A stretch of 64,000 nt of DNA from Paenibacillus mellifer (GCF_023195895.1 NZ_JALPRK010000007.1:62001-126000); one strand, 5' to 3'. Shown: positions 33,268 to 42,947, numbered from the stretch's first letter. Translations and numbers: made by a program. The notes: a model not told the origin generated them from the letters alone.

Positions 33268-33432
33268 CCTGATACGATGATAGTATAGCAAGCTTAAGGG
33301 CAGCCTACAAGATCATCGGCTGTCCTTTATGTTTGTGAAGCGAGGATTGACGAAACGGGCATAACTTGTTCCATGCATGGTTTCGTCATGTTCCCCATTA
33401 ATTCGTACAATAATACCGATGAAAGGAGGGCG

Positions 33433-33657
33433 ATGATGCGGTTCCTATTAATCTGTAATTTAGAAATAGGTAGACATGCCATCCTGAACTGGATACATCT
33501 GTATTCATTCTATGCGCATTACTTTGCATTCCAGCCATTGAGCGCCGCTTCATTTTTTGCTGTGATCAGCAAAAAGAAGCGAAACGCTCTTTTTTATTTT
33601 CTGATTGAAACCCAAAAGAAGGTAGCTATTACAGTGACGAGTGCTGAAGGCATGTGA
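33433..33657 (+). CDS. doubtful 74-aa ORF
   Basis: ATG-ATG at 33433 with AAAGGAGGGCG upstream, encoding RFLLICNLEIGRHAILNWIH and a basic tail. Against it, a hairpin with a T-run (near 33571-33597) lies inside the frame and nothing is recognised. It could be a leader region or an element-specific peptide. Confidence 0.25.
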   Translation: MMRFLLICNLEIGRHAILNWIHLYSFYAHYFAFQPLSAASFFAVISKKKRNALFYFLIETQKKVAITVTSAEGM

Positions 33658-33973
33658 TACGGGACAATCAAAAAGGAGCGTTTGAACTAAAACGTAGGAC
33701 AACACCATCATAAAACAGACTGGTTATTCCTCTCGCAATGGTGTTGCCATGTGAGGAGGGAAATTGATATTATGTGCCCCACGTTGCATGCAATGTCAAA
33801 CCACGATCCTTTTATGTGTTTTTACTATTCGTACGGCTCATAACGCCTCAACGATGGATATTACTATCAGACTTGGCTGCAAATCAGCATTGGATTGCTG
33901 AGCGGCAAGGTCTTTTTTATTTATGTAACACAATCAACAATCGTTTTAAAGGGAGCGTTGGCTGTCGCTCTCC

Positions 33974-34011
33974 CCCTCCATTTTGGTTTGCTCACAAACC
34001 AAAATGGAGGG
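33974..34011 (+). promoter_or_regulatory. 17-bp hairpin sequestering the sigma-factor RBS
   Basis: CCCTCCATTTTGGTTTG (33974-33990) pairs perfectly with CAAACCAAAATGGAGGG (33995-34011) across a CTCA loop. The 3' arm contains the GGAGG that serves the ATG at 34018, so translation requires the hairpin to open. It is not followed by a T-run and so is not a terminator. Confidence 0.75.
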
Positions 34012-34017
34012 ACGAAT

Positions 34018-34437
34018 ATGAAAAGGATTAATTTGCGGGATATGTATCCCTTTATCAAAACGGATGTATGGATCGACCTAGATGATGAAGTGGCACAAGA
34101 AATCCGCCGTTTCGACTTAAACGAAAGTGCATACAAATTGCGCACCTATCGTCATCGCGCTTATTACTCGCTTGATCGGAACGACGGTATAGAACAAGAT
34201 ATTCTTTTCCTTTCGATTTCCCCGGAGGAATATTACGAGCGTAAGCTTTCCAATGAGCAGCTTTATGCGGCTATGTGTCGATTGCCGGAAAAATCGTTCA
34301 GACGAATTTATGCTCATTTCTTCTTAGGCATGAGCAAAGTAGCGATTGCCCAAGCTGAACAAGTTGATGAACGGGCAGTACGAAAATCTATTGAACGCGG
34401 CTTAAAACAAATGGCGCAGTTTCTCAATAAAATGTGA
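34018..34437 (+). CDS. sigma-70-like factor of Tn1549-type integrative elements
   Basis: A 139-residue sigma-like protein: it starts KRINLRDMYPFIKTDVW, has YKLRTYRHRAYYSLDR and DGIEQDILF in the middle, and ends with a region-4 HTH (YAHFFLGMSKVAIAQAEQV). This pattern is characteristic of the short sigma factors of Firmicute ICEs of the Tn1549/CTn family. The ATG at 34018 follows GGAGG in the hairpin; the longer frame from 33895 would run through the hairpin. Role: transcription of element genes. Confidence 0.8.
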   Translation: MKRINLRDMYPFIKTDVWIDLDDEVAQEIRRFDLNESAYKLRTYRHRAYYSLDRNDGIEQDILFLSISPEEYYERKLSNEQLYAAMCRLPEKSFRRIYAHFFLGMSKVAIAQAEQVDERAVRKSIERGLKQMAQFLNKM

Positions 34438-34506
34438 TTGCGGTAGGTCAAAGGGTCCGATTTGCTTGCCAAAATGAACAGATAGTTAGAGAGCTTTATG
34501 TAGGCG

Positions 34507-34528
34507 GCGGCTGGGTATTACCAGCCGC
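34507..34528 (+). terminator. hairpin between sigma and DUF6075 genes
   Basis: GCGGCTGG pairs with CCAGCCGC around GTATTA, followed by TCATTTT. Probably an attenuator or weak terminator. Confidence 0.5.
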
Positions 34529-34556
34529 TCATTTTCCATGAGAGGGGCAGGTAACA

Positions 34557-34964
34557 ATGAATCCGATTCGATTTCGAGATGCTGAACACGAAAGTTTCTA
34601 CTATCGGATGCTGGATGAAAGGAAATGCAGCGACGGCTATCATCGGGCACTTTTCTACACATTAGGTATTTCCCGCGATACTCGGAGTCATATCCGCGAT
34701 TTGTTTGATTTTTCTAATGGGGGCATTAAGCCCGGAGGTCTCGCAGCCTCGTGGCAAACCGGTAGTTCTATCCGCGTGTGTAGGCTTGCTTTTAATCTGT
34801 GGAATGGCTGGACGGAAAAAGGTGGGGAACGCTACTCTACTCCCCACGAATTATTCGATTGCAGCTACGCTCCCTATTTTTTTGAAGCGATTCAACTTCG
34901 TTATCCGGACTATTGCCGAAGCCAGGAGAAGAATTTCAAGCGGCTGAACGAACAAGTTCGCTGA
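34557..34964 (+). CDS. DUF6075-family integrative-element protein
   Basis: A 135-residue protein typical of Firmicute integrative elements: IRFRDAEHESFYYRMLDE, YHRALFYTLGISRDTRSH, and the C-terminal FEAIQLRYPDYCR. It has no known biochemical function and is commonly found next to the short sigma factor, as here. AGAGGGGCAGG precedes the ATG. Confidence 0.7.
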   Translation: MNPIRFRDAEHESFYYRMLDERKCSDGYHRALFYTLGISRDTRSHIRDLFDFSNGGIKPGGLAASWQTGSSIRVCRLAFNLWNGWTEKGGERYSTPHELFDCSYAPYFFEAIQLRYPDYCRSQEKNFKRLNEQVR

Positions 34965-34992
34965 ATGGCAACAAGCTAGGGGAGTGGAATAG

Positions 34993-37002
34993 ATGAAGGA
35001 TATTAAAACGAGGACTGTTGTGAAAGATATTAAACGTTTGGACAGACTGCCAAACTTGATGGATCGTGTAAAACATTCGAGCGCACGCACAAAACAACAC
35101 AAAGACAATGACAAGACGATTTCACAATCTCCAAATGAATATGCGCAGCACCATTCTGCATCGGCCATAGATAAAACGGTACGTTTTCAAATTGGAATGA
35201 GCGTGGTTGCTAGCAAAAGATTGATAAGGTTCATTCAAAAAAGGCGGGCAAAGTCAGAAGGGGATACAATATCGATACAGAACCCCGCTGCTATAATTAC
35301 TAAGCCTTCAGGTACACGTCAATTGCGACTTGCCCGTAGGTTGCATCTCCGCAAGCCGGTAGATGGGAAATATCACTTGTCAGCTAACCATCAATCAAAA
35401 AAACAACGCTTTATACGGAGCCGGGTCAATGCCCGGCTTTTGCATCCTCTTCGCAAAAATAGCTTTACTAACCGAATTCTAAATCGGGAAGGTAGAGATC
35501 AAGAACCGGCCGGGAAAAAAGGAGCATTTGCCGCCGCGGCATCTCATTCAGCAAATGTACGCGTGAATCGTCCAAAAGCGCTAACGTCAGTAAGCATGAG
35601 GAAGCGGCATTTCAGGCCACCGTCATCCCGAATCCCCTTCGCTATATCCAAGCAAGCAAGCCATACGATCAAACGTAAAGAAAGGAAATTTAAGACATTA
35701 TCGCCATTTATAAAAACGGGACAACGGCTAGGACAGGCTAAAAGCCCCTCTGATTATCAAGCGGAAGGAAAAATGAATAGTGCCAGGACAGCGCAGCGGA
35801 CTGCACAGATGGCGATGACTGCCCGCCGCTCTATTCAAAGGGCACAAGCTGCGGCGCGATTAAATCTTCGGATCATTAAAATGGTAGTAAAAGCAGCCGC
35901 TTTGCTTGTCAAAGGGGTAGCCGCGCTTTTGGGGATTAGTAGCACCGTTATTGTATTGCTGTGCATTGTTATGGCTATAGCAGCTGTCATTTCCTCTCCG
36001 TTCAGCATCTTTGTTTCCGGTGAAAACACGGATGCCGATGTAAAGCCGCTTTCCCGAATCGTTCAAGAGCTGGACATTGAGTATGCCGACCGACTGGCAG
36101 AAATACAGCAGTCCGCTGGCCGTGTAGACCGGGTGGAGTTTCATTACCCCGGTAGCGCGGACAACACGCGAATAGATAATTGGATGGATATTATAACCGT
36201 TTTTGCCGTGAAGACTGTCATGGATTCAGAAAACGGAATGGATGTAGCAACACTTGATGCAACAAGGATTGGGATCATCCAATCGGTGTTTTGGGACATG
36301 AATCAACTGGAATCCCGTATCGAAACGATCGAACATACGGAAAGTGTTACGGTAGAGCATGAAGATGGGACTACCAGCGAAGAGACGACTACCAGCTATG
36401 AACACATTTTGCATATTACTGTTTCGAGCAAAACTGCGGAGCAACAGGCTGAATCTTATCACTTTACAAATGAACAGATGGACATCATGAAGGAAATGAT
36501 GTCTGGAGAGTTTCGGCCACTCATGTTTGCGATGCTGGGTAAAGAAACGGATATTGGCTTGACGCCGGGGCAGCTAGCGGATATTGGGCAGCATTTGCCC
36601 GAGGGAGAAATAGGCAGTGAAGTCGTCAAATTGGCGCTAACTCGTTTAGGTGATCCGTACAGTCAACCGAAGGCCGGACAGGATGACTTTACAGATTGTA
36701 GCTATCTCGTTCAGTGGGTTTATCGACAGCTAAGCATTAACCTGCCAAGAACCGCAGCAGAACAAGCAAGATTTTGCGTAGAAAATGGCCTGACAGTAAG
36801 CGCGGCAGACCTGGTTCCTGGCGATCTAATATTTTGGAGCTACGAGCATAATGGTAGGTTTATGGATATTACCCACGTTGGAATTTATGCGGGGGATGGC
36901 AAAGTTGTAGATGCTTCCTCAAGCCGGGGACAAGTAGTGTACCGCAATCTGTTCGATTCGGACAAGCAAGTGTTGTTTGGAAGACCTGCGGTTCAAGTGT
37001 GA
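34993..37002 (+). CDS. CD1108-type conjugation protein with NlpC/P60 peptidase
   Basis: A 669-residue protein of Tn1549-like elements. Residues ~1-290 are basic and low-complexity (cytoplasmic), and ~305-340 hold a strongly hydrophobic membrane segment (LGISSTVIVLLCIVMAIAAV). The extracellular part ends in an NlpC/P60 domain (~540-669) with catalytic Cys in DCSYLVQWVYRQL and His in ITHVGIYAGDGKVVDAS. It opens peptidoglycan for the mating channel. AGGGGAG precedes the ATG. No VirB4, VirD4 or relaxase genes remain nearby, so the element is a fragment. Confidence 0.8.
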   Translation: MKDIKTRTVVKDIKRLDRLPNLMDRVKHSSARTKQHKDNDKTISQSPNEYAQHHSASAIDKTVRFQIGMSVVASKRLIRFIQKRRAKSEGDTISIQNPAAIITKPSGTRQLRLARRLHLRKPVDGKYHLSANHQSKKQRFIRSRVNARLLHPLRKNSFTNRILNREGRDQEPAGKKGAFAAAASHSANVRVNRPKALTSVSMRKRHFRPPSSRIPFAISKQASHTIKRKERKFKTLSPFIKTGQRLGQAKSPSDYQAEGKMNSARTAQRTAQMAMTARRSIQRAQAAARLNLRIIKMVVKAAALLVKGVAALLGISSTVIVLLCIVMAIAAVISSPFSIFVSGENTDADVKPLSRIVQELDIEYADRLAEIQQSAGRVDRVEFHYPGSADNTRIDNWMDIITVFAVKTVMDSENGMDVATLDATRIGIIQSVFWDMNQLESRIETIEHTESVTVEHEDGTTSEETTTSYEHILHITVSSKTAEQQAESYHFTNEQMDIMKEMMSGEFRPLMFAMLGKETDIGLTPGQLADIGQHLPEGEIGSEVVKLALTRLGDPYSQPKAGQDDFTDCSYLVQWVYRQLSINLPRTAAEQARFCVENGLTVSAADLVPGDLIFWSYEHNGRFMDITHVGIYAGDGKVVDASSSRGQVVYRNLFDSDKQVLFGRPAVQV

Positions 37003-37106
37003 GGTACAGGTGAGCGTCAAATAGCCCCAACCTACCAGTCAGATGGGAGCGAGTGTATGATGGATAGAGATTACGTGAGACGGAAGGAGTCCGGTAGTGA
37101 CGGCGA

Positions 37107-37628
37107 CTACGGCATATAAGGCTCCAGTGCATGCGGGTCTTTCAGATCTGCAAGCTTCGGCAGTTGCTCGAACAGGTACATCAGGTACTTGAACGGATGC
37201 AGGCCATTTTCTTTCGCCGTCTCGATCACGCTGTAAATGGCAGCACTGGCCGTAGCTCCCAGCGGGGTATTCGCAAACAACCAATTTTTTCGCCCGATCA
37301 CAAAGGGCTTGATCGAACGCTAACTGCGGTTATTGTCGATTTCAAGACGCCCGTCATTCAGAAACGCCGTCAGTTTCTCCCATTGATTCAAGCTGTAAGC
37401 TATTGCTTGGCCGACCAAGCTCTTCGGCATCGTTCGGCATTTTTGCTGGCGCAGCCATGCAAAGTAAGCATGTAGCATGGGCTGGCTTCGCTCGGCCCGT
37501 GCGAGGTGGTGATCTTCCGCTGTAGCTTCCTGCAGATCTCGTTCAATCACAAAGAGCTGGTTGCAATACGCCAATCCCTAGGCTGCGACGGTTTCCGGGT
37601 TGCCTTTGGCCTCCGGCGCCGCTTTCAT
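37107..37628 (-). pseudogene. IS66-family transposase C-terminal relic
   Basis: One minus-strand frame encodes the IS66 TnpC tail: QAIAYSLNQWEKLTAFLNDG, RLEIDNNRS, stop, then IGRKNWLFANTPLGATASAA and FKYLMYLFEQLPKL. Two in-frame stops interrupt it (after NNRS near 37320 and near 37577). The 5' part of the transposase and the IS ends are missing. Confidence 0.85.
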
Positions 37629-37920
37629 TTAATGATGCCTCCAATTTTGAACTTACAGCGAAAAAAATTTTGATGCTTTATTTTCATTAGAAACAAGCAA
37701 GAGTCTTGAGCAAATAGAATCTTTCTGTGAGATAAGTATTGATACTTTATCAGGTCAAAAAAATATGAATCGTACACTAAAATAAGACTTAATAATATCA
37801 AGGATTTGTTAAAAATGATTTGAAAGACAAAGGTAAGAAAGGTGCCCGGAACATTGGAAGTCAAGGCGGGTTAGAACAGTTTGAATGGCACTTAAGTAGG
37901 ATTATCCCAGTTCATGCTAA

Positions 37921-38146
37921 CGCGTGGATAACGGACTTTCCCTTGCCTCTGATGAGCTAATGGCAGGAGATTTGATTTTCTGGAACTACGACCGAAAGGG
38001 AGGTTTATGAATATTTCGCATGTCGGCATTTATGCCGGCGAGGGCAAAGTTATCGATGCCTCCTCCAGACGGTTACAGGTTGTTTATCGAATGTATTTGA
38101 CGCCGATCTTCAAGTAATGTACGGCAGGCCGTATTTTCAAAATTGA
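37921..38146 (+). pseudogene. decayed second copy of the P60 domain tail
   Basis: Across two frames the segment reads NGLSLASDELMAGDLIFWN, then SHVGIYAGEGKVIDASS and FDADLQVMYGRPYFQN. It parallels the last 65 residues of the protein ending at 37002. Two frameshifts (near 37997 and 38092) destroy it. It marks a duplicated element end across the IS66 relic. The AT-rich 37629-37920 holds no gene. Confidence 0.75.
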
Positions 38147-38191
38147 GGCATTTCGTTCATTTTTGTGAGACTTCTTGTGCAGTGACGTATA

Positions 38192-38467
38192 TTAAGAAAC
38201 ACATCTCAGCCCGTAGTAGCCATTGCGACTATTGTGCTCGCCGCCGGGCTCTTCCTCCATGTAGTGTTTGATTTCTGCACGGATGGATTCCAAGTTTTCT
38301 TTCACGAACGAGGTGATAGCATTATCAAATAGATTGGCAAGCAAGTTTAGGGTATAGTAGTCCTCGAGTAGGATCCTTTCTTGGTGGCGTCGTAACCCCG
38401 AGGATATCCTACTTTTTTGTTGTCTTTTAAGTCTCCAAATCATGGTAGACAAACAATTGTACGTCAT
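38192..38467 (-). pseudogene. possible IS256-type transposase N-terminal relic
   Basis: The minus-strand frame contains NLLANLFDNAITSFVKENLE, then IRAEIKHYMEEEPGGEHNS and RNGYY, which resembles the N-terminal region of IS256-family transposases. It breaks off on both sides. A GTAGGAT/ATCCTAC hairpin with a T-run lies at 38371-38419. Confidence 0.4.
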
Positions 38468-38583
38468 ATTAGCAACTTAGAATGTATGGGAGACCACTGC
38501 AAAAACATCGCCCAATATATTCGCTATGGAGAATAGGACGGTGCGCTGCAGGAAAAATTAAAAAAAAATAAGGGGGTGGGCGC

Positions 38584-39426
38584 GTGGTAACCCTAACTGA
38601 TGGGACAACTTTGCCCAGAATCGGTCAAGGTACGTGGTATATGGGGGATGAGCCGTCCATGAAAAATGAAGAGCTTCGCACGTTAAGACGCGGTGTGGAG
38701 CTTGGATTGAACCTGATCGATTCGGCTGAAATGTATGGTGATGGCAGATCCGAGTCCTTGGTTGGAGAAGCGATCGAAGGGATCCGAGATCAAGTGTTTC
38801 TGGTATCCAAAGTGTACCCGCACAACGCTGGTCTGAATCGCATCGTCGGCAGCTGCGAACAAAGCTTGAAGCGGTTAAAGACGGACCGTCTCGACCTTTA
38901 TCTTCTTCACTGGAGAGGAAGTATTCCTCTAAGCGAAACGGTAGAAGCGATGGAGCAGTTGGTCGAAGCGGGGAAAATTTTGCGATGGGGTGTCTCTAAC
39001 CTGGACACGGACGATATGAAAGAACTGTTCGACGCGGCGCGAGGGACGAATTGCATGGTCGATCAGGTACTGTATCATCTCGGTTCCCGCGGTGTAGAAT
39101 ACGACCTGCTTCCTTGGTTGAGAGAGCGAAAAATCCCGATAATGGCCTATAGTCCGCTTGCCCAGGCGGGCACTTTACGAAGAGGGTTGGTTGAGCATCC
39201 AGCGGTTAAGGAAATTGCCGATCGACATGGCGTGAAGCCACTTCAGATTCTCTTGGCTTGGTGCATTAGAAGCGGTGACGTAATTGCCATTCCTAAGGCG
39301 TCAACAGCAGCGCATGTCGAAGAGAATGCGGAGGCGGAACGTATTAAGCTTACCGAGGAAGACTTGGGGATGTTGGATGAGGCGTTCTTCAAACCCACTA
39401 GAAAGGTTCGGCTCGACATTATTTAA
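38584..39426 (+). CDS. aldo/keto reductase
   Basis: A 280-residue NADPH-dependent (beta/alpha)8 reductase. The catalytic tetrad is visible: Asp and Tyr in LIDSAEMYGDGRSE, Lys in FLVSKVYPHN, His in YLLHWRGS. The cofactor loop is AIPKASTAAHVEENA. The GTG start follows AAGGGGGTGGG. It reduces aldehydes or ketones; the substrate is unknown. Stands alone between mobile relics and a decayed gene. Confidence 0.85.
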   Translation: MVTLTDGTTLPRIGQGTWYMGDEPSMKNEELRTLRRGVELGLNLIDSAEMYGDGRSESLVGEAIEGIRDQVFLVSKVYPHNAGLNRIVGSCEQSLKRLKTDRLDLYLLHWRGSIPLSETVEAMEQLVEAGKILRWGVSNLDTDDMKELFDAARGTNCMVDQVLYHLGSRGVEYDLLPWLRERKIPIMAYSPLAQAGTLRRGLVEHPAVKEIADRHGVKPLQILLAWCIRSGDVIAIPKASTAAHVEENAEAERIKLTEEDLGMLDEAFFKPTRKVRLDII

Positions 39427-39715
39427 GAAAGCCTTCACATGAAAGTTTCCGCAGGTTAGACTTGTTGGATTCCCGAATTTAAAACCGCTGCTTTTCCGTC
39501 AGTTTCGACAACTGTAGCACATCTCTCCATGTTCTCTTTTACGAATTTTTCCTTCTGTTGATTGCCCCCGTGGGCAAGCTTGCCAATAGCGAATAATCCT
39601 CAAGGAACGATGCTTTCGCATGTTCGCTTACCTCAAGATCGAACAAGGTATCTCTCACACCCATCATTATGGAGCCGAATTGATTCCACCTCTGTTAGCC
39701 AGCTCCTCAGAAACA

Positions 39716-39754
39716 GAAAAGTCCCGACATAAGATTGAATGTTCGGGACTTTTC
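39716..39754. terminator. intrinsic terminator
   Basis: GAAAAGTCCCGA pairs with TCGGGACTTTTC around CATAAGATTGAATGT. It ends the aldo/keto reductase transcript. The 39427-39715 stretch contains nothing else. Confidence 0.8.
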
Positions 39755-39781
39755 GTGATATTTTTCTATTTACCAACTCTA

Positions 39782-40221
39782 ATGTCACTGGACACAGATA
39801 AACTGGGAGAAGACGCAGATGATGAAAATTACTTGGAAGTCGCCAAAGTGTTGATTCACGCAGCGGAGCTACGGGCAAGGGAGTTCGGGATCGCGGAGGT
39901 GATAGCCATGTAGACGATGACGGGAATTTTGTTGCTTCTCATCGGATGGACACCATTCCTGGCTGGCCTATGTCCGACATCACCCATAATAAGGCATGGA
40001 CGGCGGTCGCGCTAAAGATGCCTGCGGCGAGCGTTGCTCTTTTGGCGGTCCTGAACGGGGAACTTTACGGGTTCATTACGACCAACCAACGGACGCGTGG
40101 TCGTGTTCGGAGGGGGATTCCGTTGTCATTCGAAGGGAAAATCGTCAGGGCGGTCGGTGCAAGAGTCGCGGATCGGGTCTCCAGGGAGCTTGCTGTAAAC
40201 CTGGCGGTTTTAGGCCTATAA
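39782..40221 (+). pseudogene. GlcG/HbpS-like protein, frameshifted
   Basis: Frame one reads YLEVAKVLIHAAELRAREFG then IAEVIAM and stops. Frame two continues VDDDGNFVASHRMDTIPGWP, then THNKAWTAVALKMPAAS and GELYGFITTNQR. Together they match the HbpS/GlcG haem-binding-like family with one frameshift near 39912. The C-terminal third has also lost the usual Gly-rich motif (it reads GKIVRAVGARVADRVS). Confidence 0.65.
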
Positions 40222-40268
40222 TGAAACTTGGTCCTGCTAATATTGAAGAAGAATCGGCTAAACACATG

Positions 40269-40309
40269 GGGCTGTCCCTCAGGGTACAATACCCCGTGGC
40301 ACAGCCTCT
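40269..40309 (-). terminator. terminator of the alcohol dehydrogenase gene
   Basis: On the minus strand GAGGCTGTGCC-CGGGGTA pairs with TACCCTG-GGGACAGCC. It lies just after the stop of the 40326 gene. Confidence 0.6.
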
Positions 40310-40325
40310 TTTCTCATGTCATCAT

Positions 40326-41465
40326 TTAAGGCTTCAGTACGAATTTAATGCATTCGTCCGCATGATTGTAAAAGGTGTTATACGCGTTATGCGCCTGATC
40401 GAGCGGCACTTTATGCGTGATGATCTCCGTCGGATCGAACTCGCCTGCCATAATTTTTTGATACAGCATCGGCATGTAATGGATCACGGGCGCCTGTCCC
40501 ATGGTTAGCTTCACGTTTCGTTCCCAAATGTTTCCGAACATGAACTGGTAGTATTTAGAACCGTATACTCCCGTAATCTGAATCGTGCCGAATTTCCGCA
40601 CCGCATTCATCGCGATGTTGATCGGGCTAAGTGTTCCGCCAACCAGCTTGGCCTTTTGCTCTTCCTCCTCCAATGGCGTCTTCTTGCCGTCCATTCCGAC
40701 GCAATCGATGACGACATCCGCGCCCCCGCCCGTTATTTCTTTTATATGCAGCCCCATGTCTTTGAAATCTTCAAAGTTGAAGGTTTCGACGTTATTCATT
40801 TTTTTGGCATGGTTCAGCCGGTACGGGAGATTGTCGATCGCGATGACCCGTTTGGCCCCTTTCATCCAAGCGAATATTTGCGCCATCAAGCCGACGGGGC
40901 CGCAGCCGAGCACCACAACCGTATCCCCCTGCTTCACGCCGCCGTTGTCCACGCTCCAATAGGCCGTCGGCAGCACGTCGGACAGGAACAGGAGCTTCTC
41001 ATCCTCCAATTCGCATGACTCCGGAATAACGAAGGGCATGAAATTGCCGTATGGCACGTAAAGCAATTCGGCTTGTCCGCCCCAATAATTCCCATACCGT
41101 TCGGTAAACCCAAAGTAAGCTCCCGTATCCACTTGGGGATTGGGGTTGGAGTTGTCGCATTGGCTCTCCATTTCATGCTGGCAGTAATGACAGCTGCCGC
41201 ACGAGATATTGAACGGGAGCACGACCCGGTCCCCTTTCTTGACCTTTGTCACCTCAGGGCCTACTTCTTCGACGATGCCCATCGGTTCATGGCCGATCAC
41301 GTATCCGGTTTGGGCTTGAATCGCCCCCTGGTATATATGGAGATCAGAACCGCATATGGCGGTCGAGGTGATCCTGACGATAATCCCGTCTTTTTTCTGA
41401 ATCGTCGGATCCGCGACCTGCGTCACTTGCATGTTCTTCATGCCATGGAATGTTACAGCCTTCAT
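40326..41465 (-). CDS. zinc-dependent alcohol/formaldehyde dehydrogenase-like
   Basis: A 379-residue medium-chain dehydrogenase. Catalytic zinc: Cys in TAICGSDLH, and GHEPMGIVEEVG. Structural zinc: CGSCHYCQHEMESQC. NAD(P) motif: VVLGCGPVGLMAQI. The long insert SNPNPQVDTGAYFGFTERYG places it in the glutathione-independent formaldehyde dehydrogenase-like group. AGGAGGGCG precedes the ATG. With hxlAB nearby it may help in aldehyde detoxification (inference). Confidence 0.85.
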   Translation of the reverse strand: MKAVTFHGMKNMQVTQVADPTIQKKDGIIVRITSTAICGSDLHIYQGAIQAQTGYVIGHEPMGIVEEVGPEVTKVKKGDRVVLPFNISCGSCHYCQHEMESQCDNSNPNPQVDTGAYFGFTERYGNYWGGQAELLYVPYGNFMPFVIPESCELEDEKLLFLSDVLPTAYWSVDNGGVKQGDTVVVLGCGPVGLMAQIFAWMKGAKRVIAIDNLPYRLNHAKKMNNVETFNFEDFKDMGLHIKEITGGGADVVIDCVGMDGKKTPLEEEEQKAKLVGGTLSPINIAMNAVRKFGTIQITGVYGSKYYQFMFGNIWERNVKLTMGQAPVIHYMPMLYQKIMAGEFDPTEIITHKVPLDQAHNAYNTFYNHADECIKFVLKP

Positions 41466-42152
41466 AATCGCCCTCCTGTTATGACATGCCTTGAATTTGC
41501 ATGCATGCTTCTATTATGAAATTGGAGAGAGGATTATACATTCGATATACGGTAAATTCGACAGTCGCGGAGCGCCTAAGAACAAGAAAGGAGACGGAGG
41601 ACGGAAAGATTCACGTGAAAGTAAATTCAACACTAAGGGTATTTGTAAGGTTATCAAAGAACAAAACCTCACTAAATAAATCCTTGTGCTCACAGTTAAT
41701 AAAACTATCTAAATACCCTTTGTTAACAACTTGACCACACTACCTCTTTATTCTGGATTATCGCGCATTGCTTGTACTAAATCTAATGTCCATTCATTAC
41801 TAACAGCAAGCAATGAAGAATGTGCAGGTACGGTGCACGGCCTTCCCGTCGGAACTTTGGTCCTGTAGCAAATTCACGCGCGACTATATAAAATTGTCTT
41901 CCCAAATCCTCAAAGACATTCTCGCGAACCAGATCAAAACTTACTTCGAAGCTGCACCTAGTTCTTCTATGGCTTTAACAATACTTGTAGGTTACCAACC
42001 CAAATTTCGCAGAGCGAAATTCGTCTTGAAGTCATGTCGTTGCAGGCTTCCAAGGCGATCAGATACTGGGCTTGTTAATAGAAAAACACCGCTTCGTTTG
42101 CTAAGTGAAAGTTTTGAGCAATCACTTTAACCGAAGAGGTGGTGTCTACCTA
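41466..42152. other. stretch without a supportable gene
   Basis: About 690 bases between the dehydrogenase and the IS4 relic. Short frames on both strands show no family resemblance and lack ribosome binding sites. Probably degraded insertion-sequence flank. Confidence 0.5.
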
Positions 42153-42572
42153 ATGATATCCCATCCATCCGAATTGATTCAAATGCCTAACGAACTAAAG
42201 CCAGCGTTCCAAGAATTGAAAGTCATGCAGCATTTGCAACAAGCTGGATTCCGTAAACGTTTTGGCTTTAGCTGCGCCCGGCTGTTCCAACTCGTCTTCG
42301 TTTTGTTATTTCATCAGAAAAACTGGTTTCGCCTGCTTGAAAGCCGCAAGGACGATTCGAAGGCCGGCAAAGCTGCGGTTTATTGCTTTCTCAATCATGC
42401 CGGCTTTGCATGGCGTCGTTTTCTGACTTCGCTTAGCGTGGCCACCATGAAAAAGGTGGAAAAGGTGGATGCGCTGACTTCTGCGGATCGGGATACCGTC
42501 TTCATCGTCGACGATTTGATGTTCGAAAAGTTAACCTATGTGCTAATGTTGTCGCGAGGGATAGCACGGTAA
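42153..42572 (+). pseudogene. IS4-family transposase N-terminal relic
   Basis: The frame starts ISHPSELIQMPNELKPAFQ and contains FGFSCARLFQLVFVLLFHQK and ADRDTVFIVDDLMFE, a pattern of IS4-type transposases including the first catalytic Asp (VDD). Homology stops after residue ~125, where the frame runs into unrelated sequence. No right end of the element is visible. Confidence 0.6.
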
Positions 42573-42721
42573 TCCCGTGCTAAAGCGCTTCATTTGTCCG
42601 AAAGCTCATTGGAAACCCTAATCAACTTGGTATCTTCGCAAAGTCAATATTCATGGACAAAGAGAATATTGCAGAAGATTGTCGAACCATGGCATAATGT
42701 GGTTGAAGATTAACAATTGAA

Positions 42722-42797
42722 ATGGCAAACCCATTGAAAGATGGGGACGCAAAGCCATGGGCCTAATACGCATGTTCGTTATGGTTGCCAGGTTGCC
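42722..42797 (+). ncRNA. c-di-GMP-I riboswitch (GEMM), copy 2
   Basis: GGCAAACCCATTGAAAG (42724-42740), GGGGACGCAAAGCCATGGGC (42743-42762) and GCCAGGTTGCC (42787-42797) give the complete class I c-di-GMP aptamer. The P1 arms GGCAA and TTGCC pair. A T-run (42808-42814) follows. The controlled gene begins at 42948 and encodes an EAL c-di-GMP phosphodiesterase, which makes a feedback loop plausible. Confidence 0.9.
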
Positions 42798-42947
42798 GTG
42801 TGTTGCGTTTTTTTCGTTGTCTCTAGTCTGTTTGTTGGGGATTAGAGTGGCGAGAACAGCGATAGTCCCCCGTAATTCGATAAATTCATCCTCGATACCA
42901 CAGGTACTTTGTCGTCTCATCAACAACACGAGTAGGGGGAGGTAACA

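Noticed and set aside
33895..34017. N-terminal extension of the sigma factor
   Set aside because: It would translate both arms of the 17-bp hairpin; the ATG at 34018 matches the usual start of the family and has the GGAGG.
41501..41734. 77-residue ORF after the alcohol dehydrogenase
   Set aside because: No ribosome binding site, no family resemblance, and overlapping frames of equal length.
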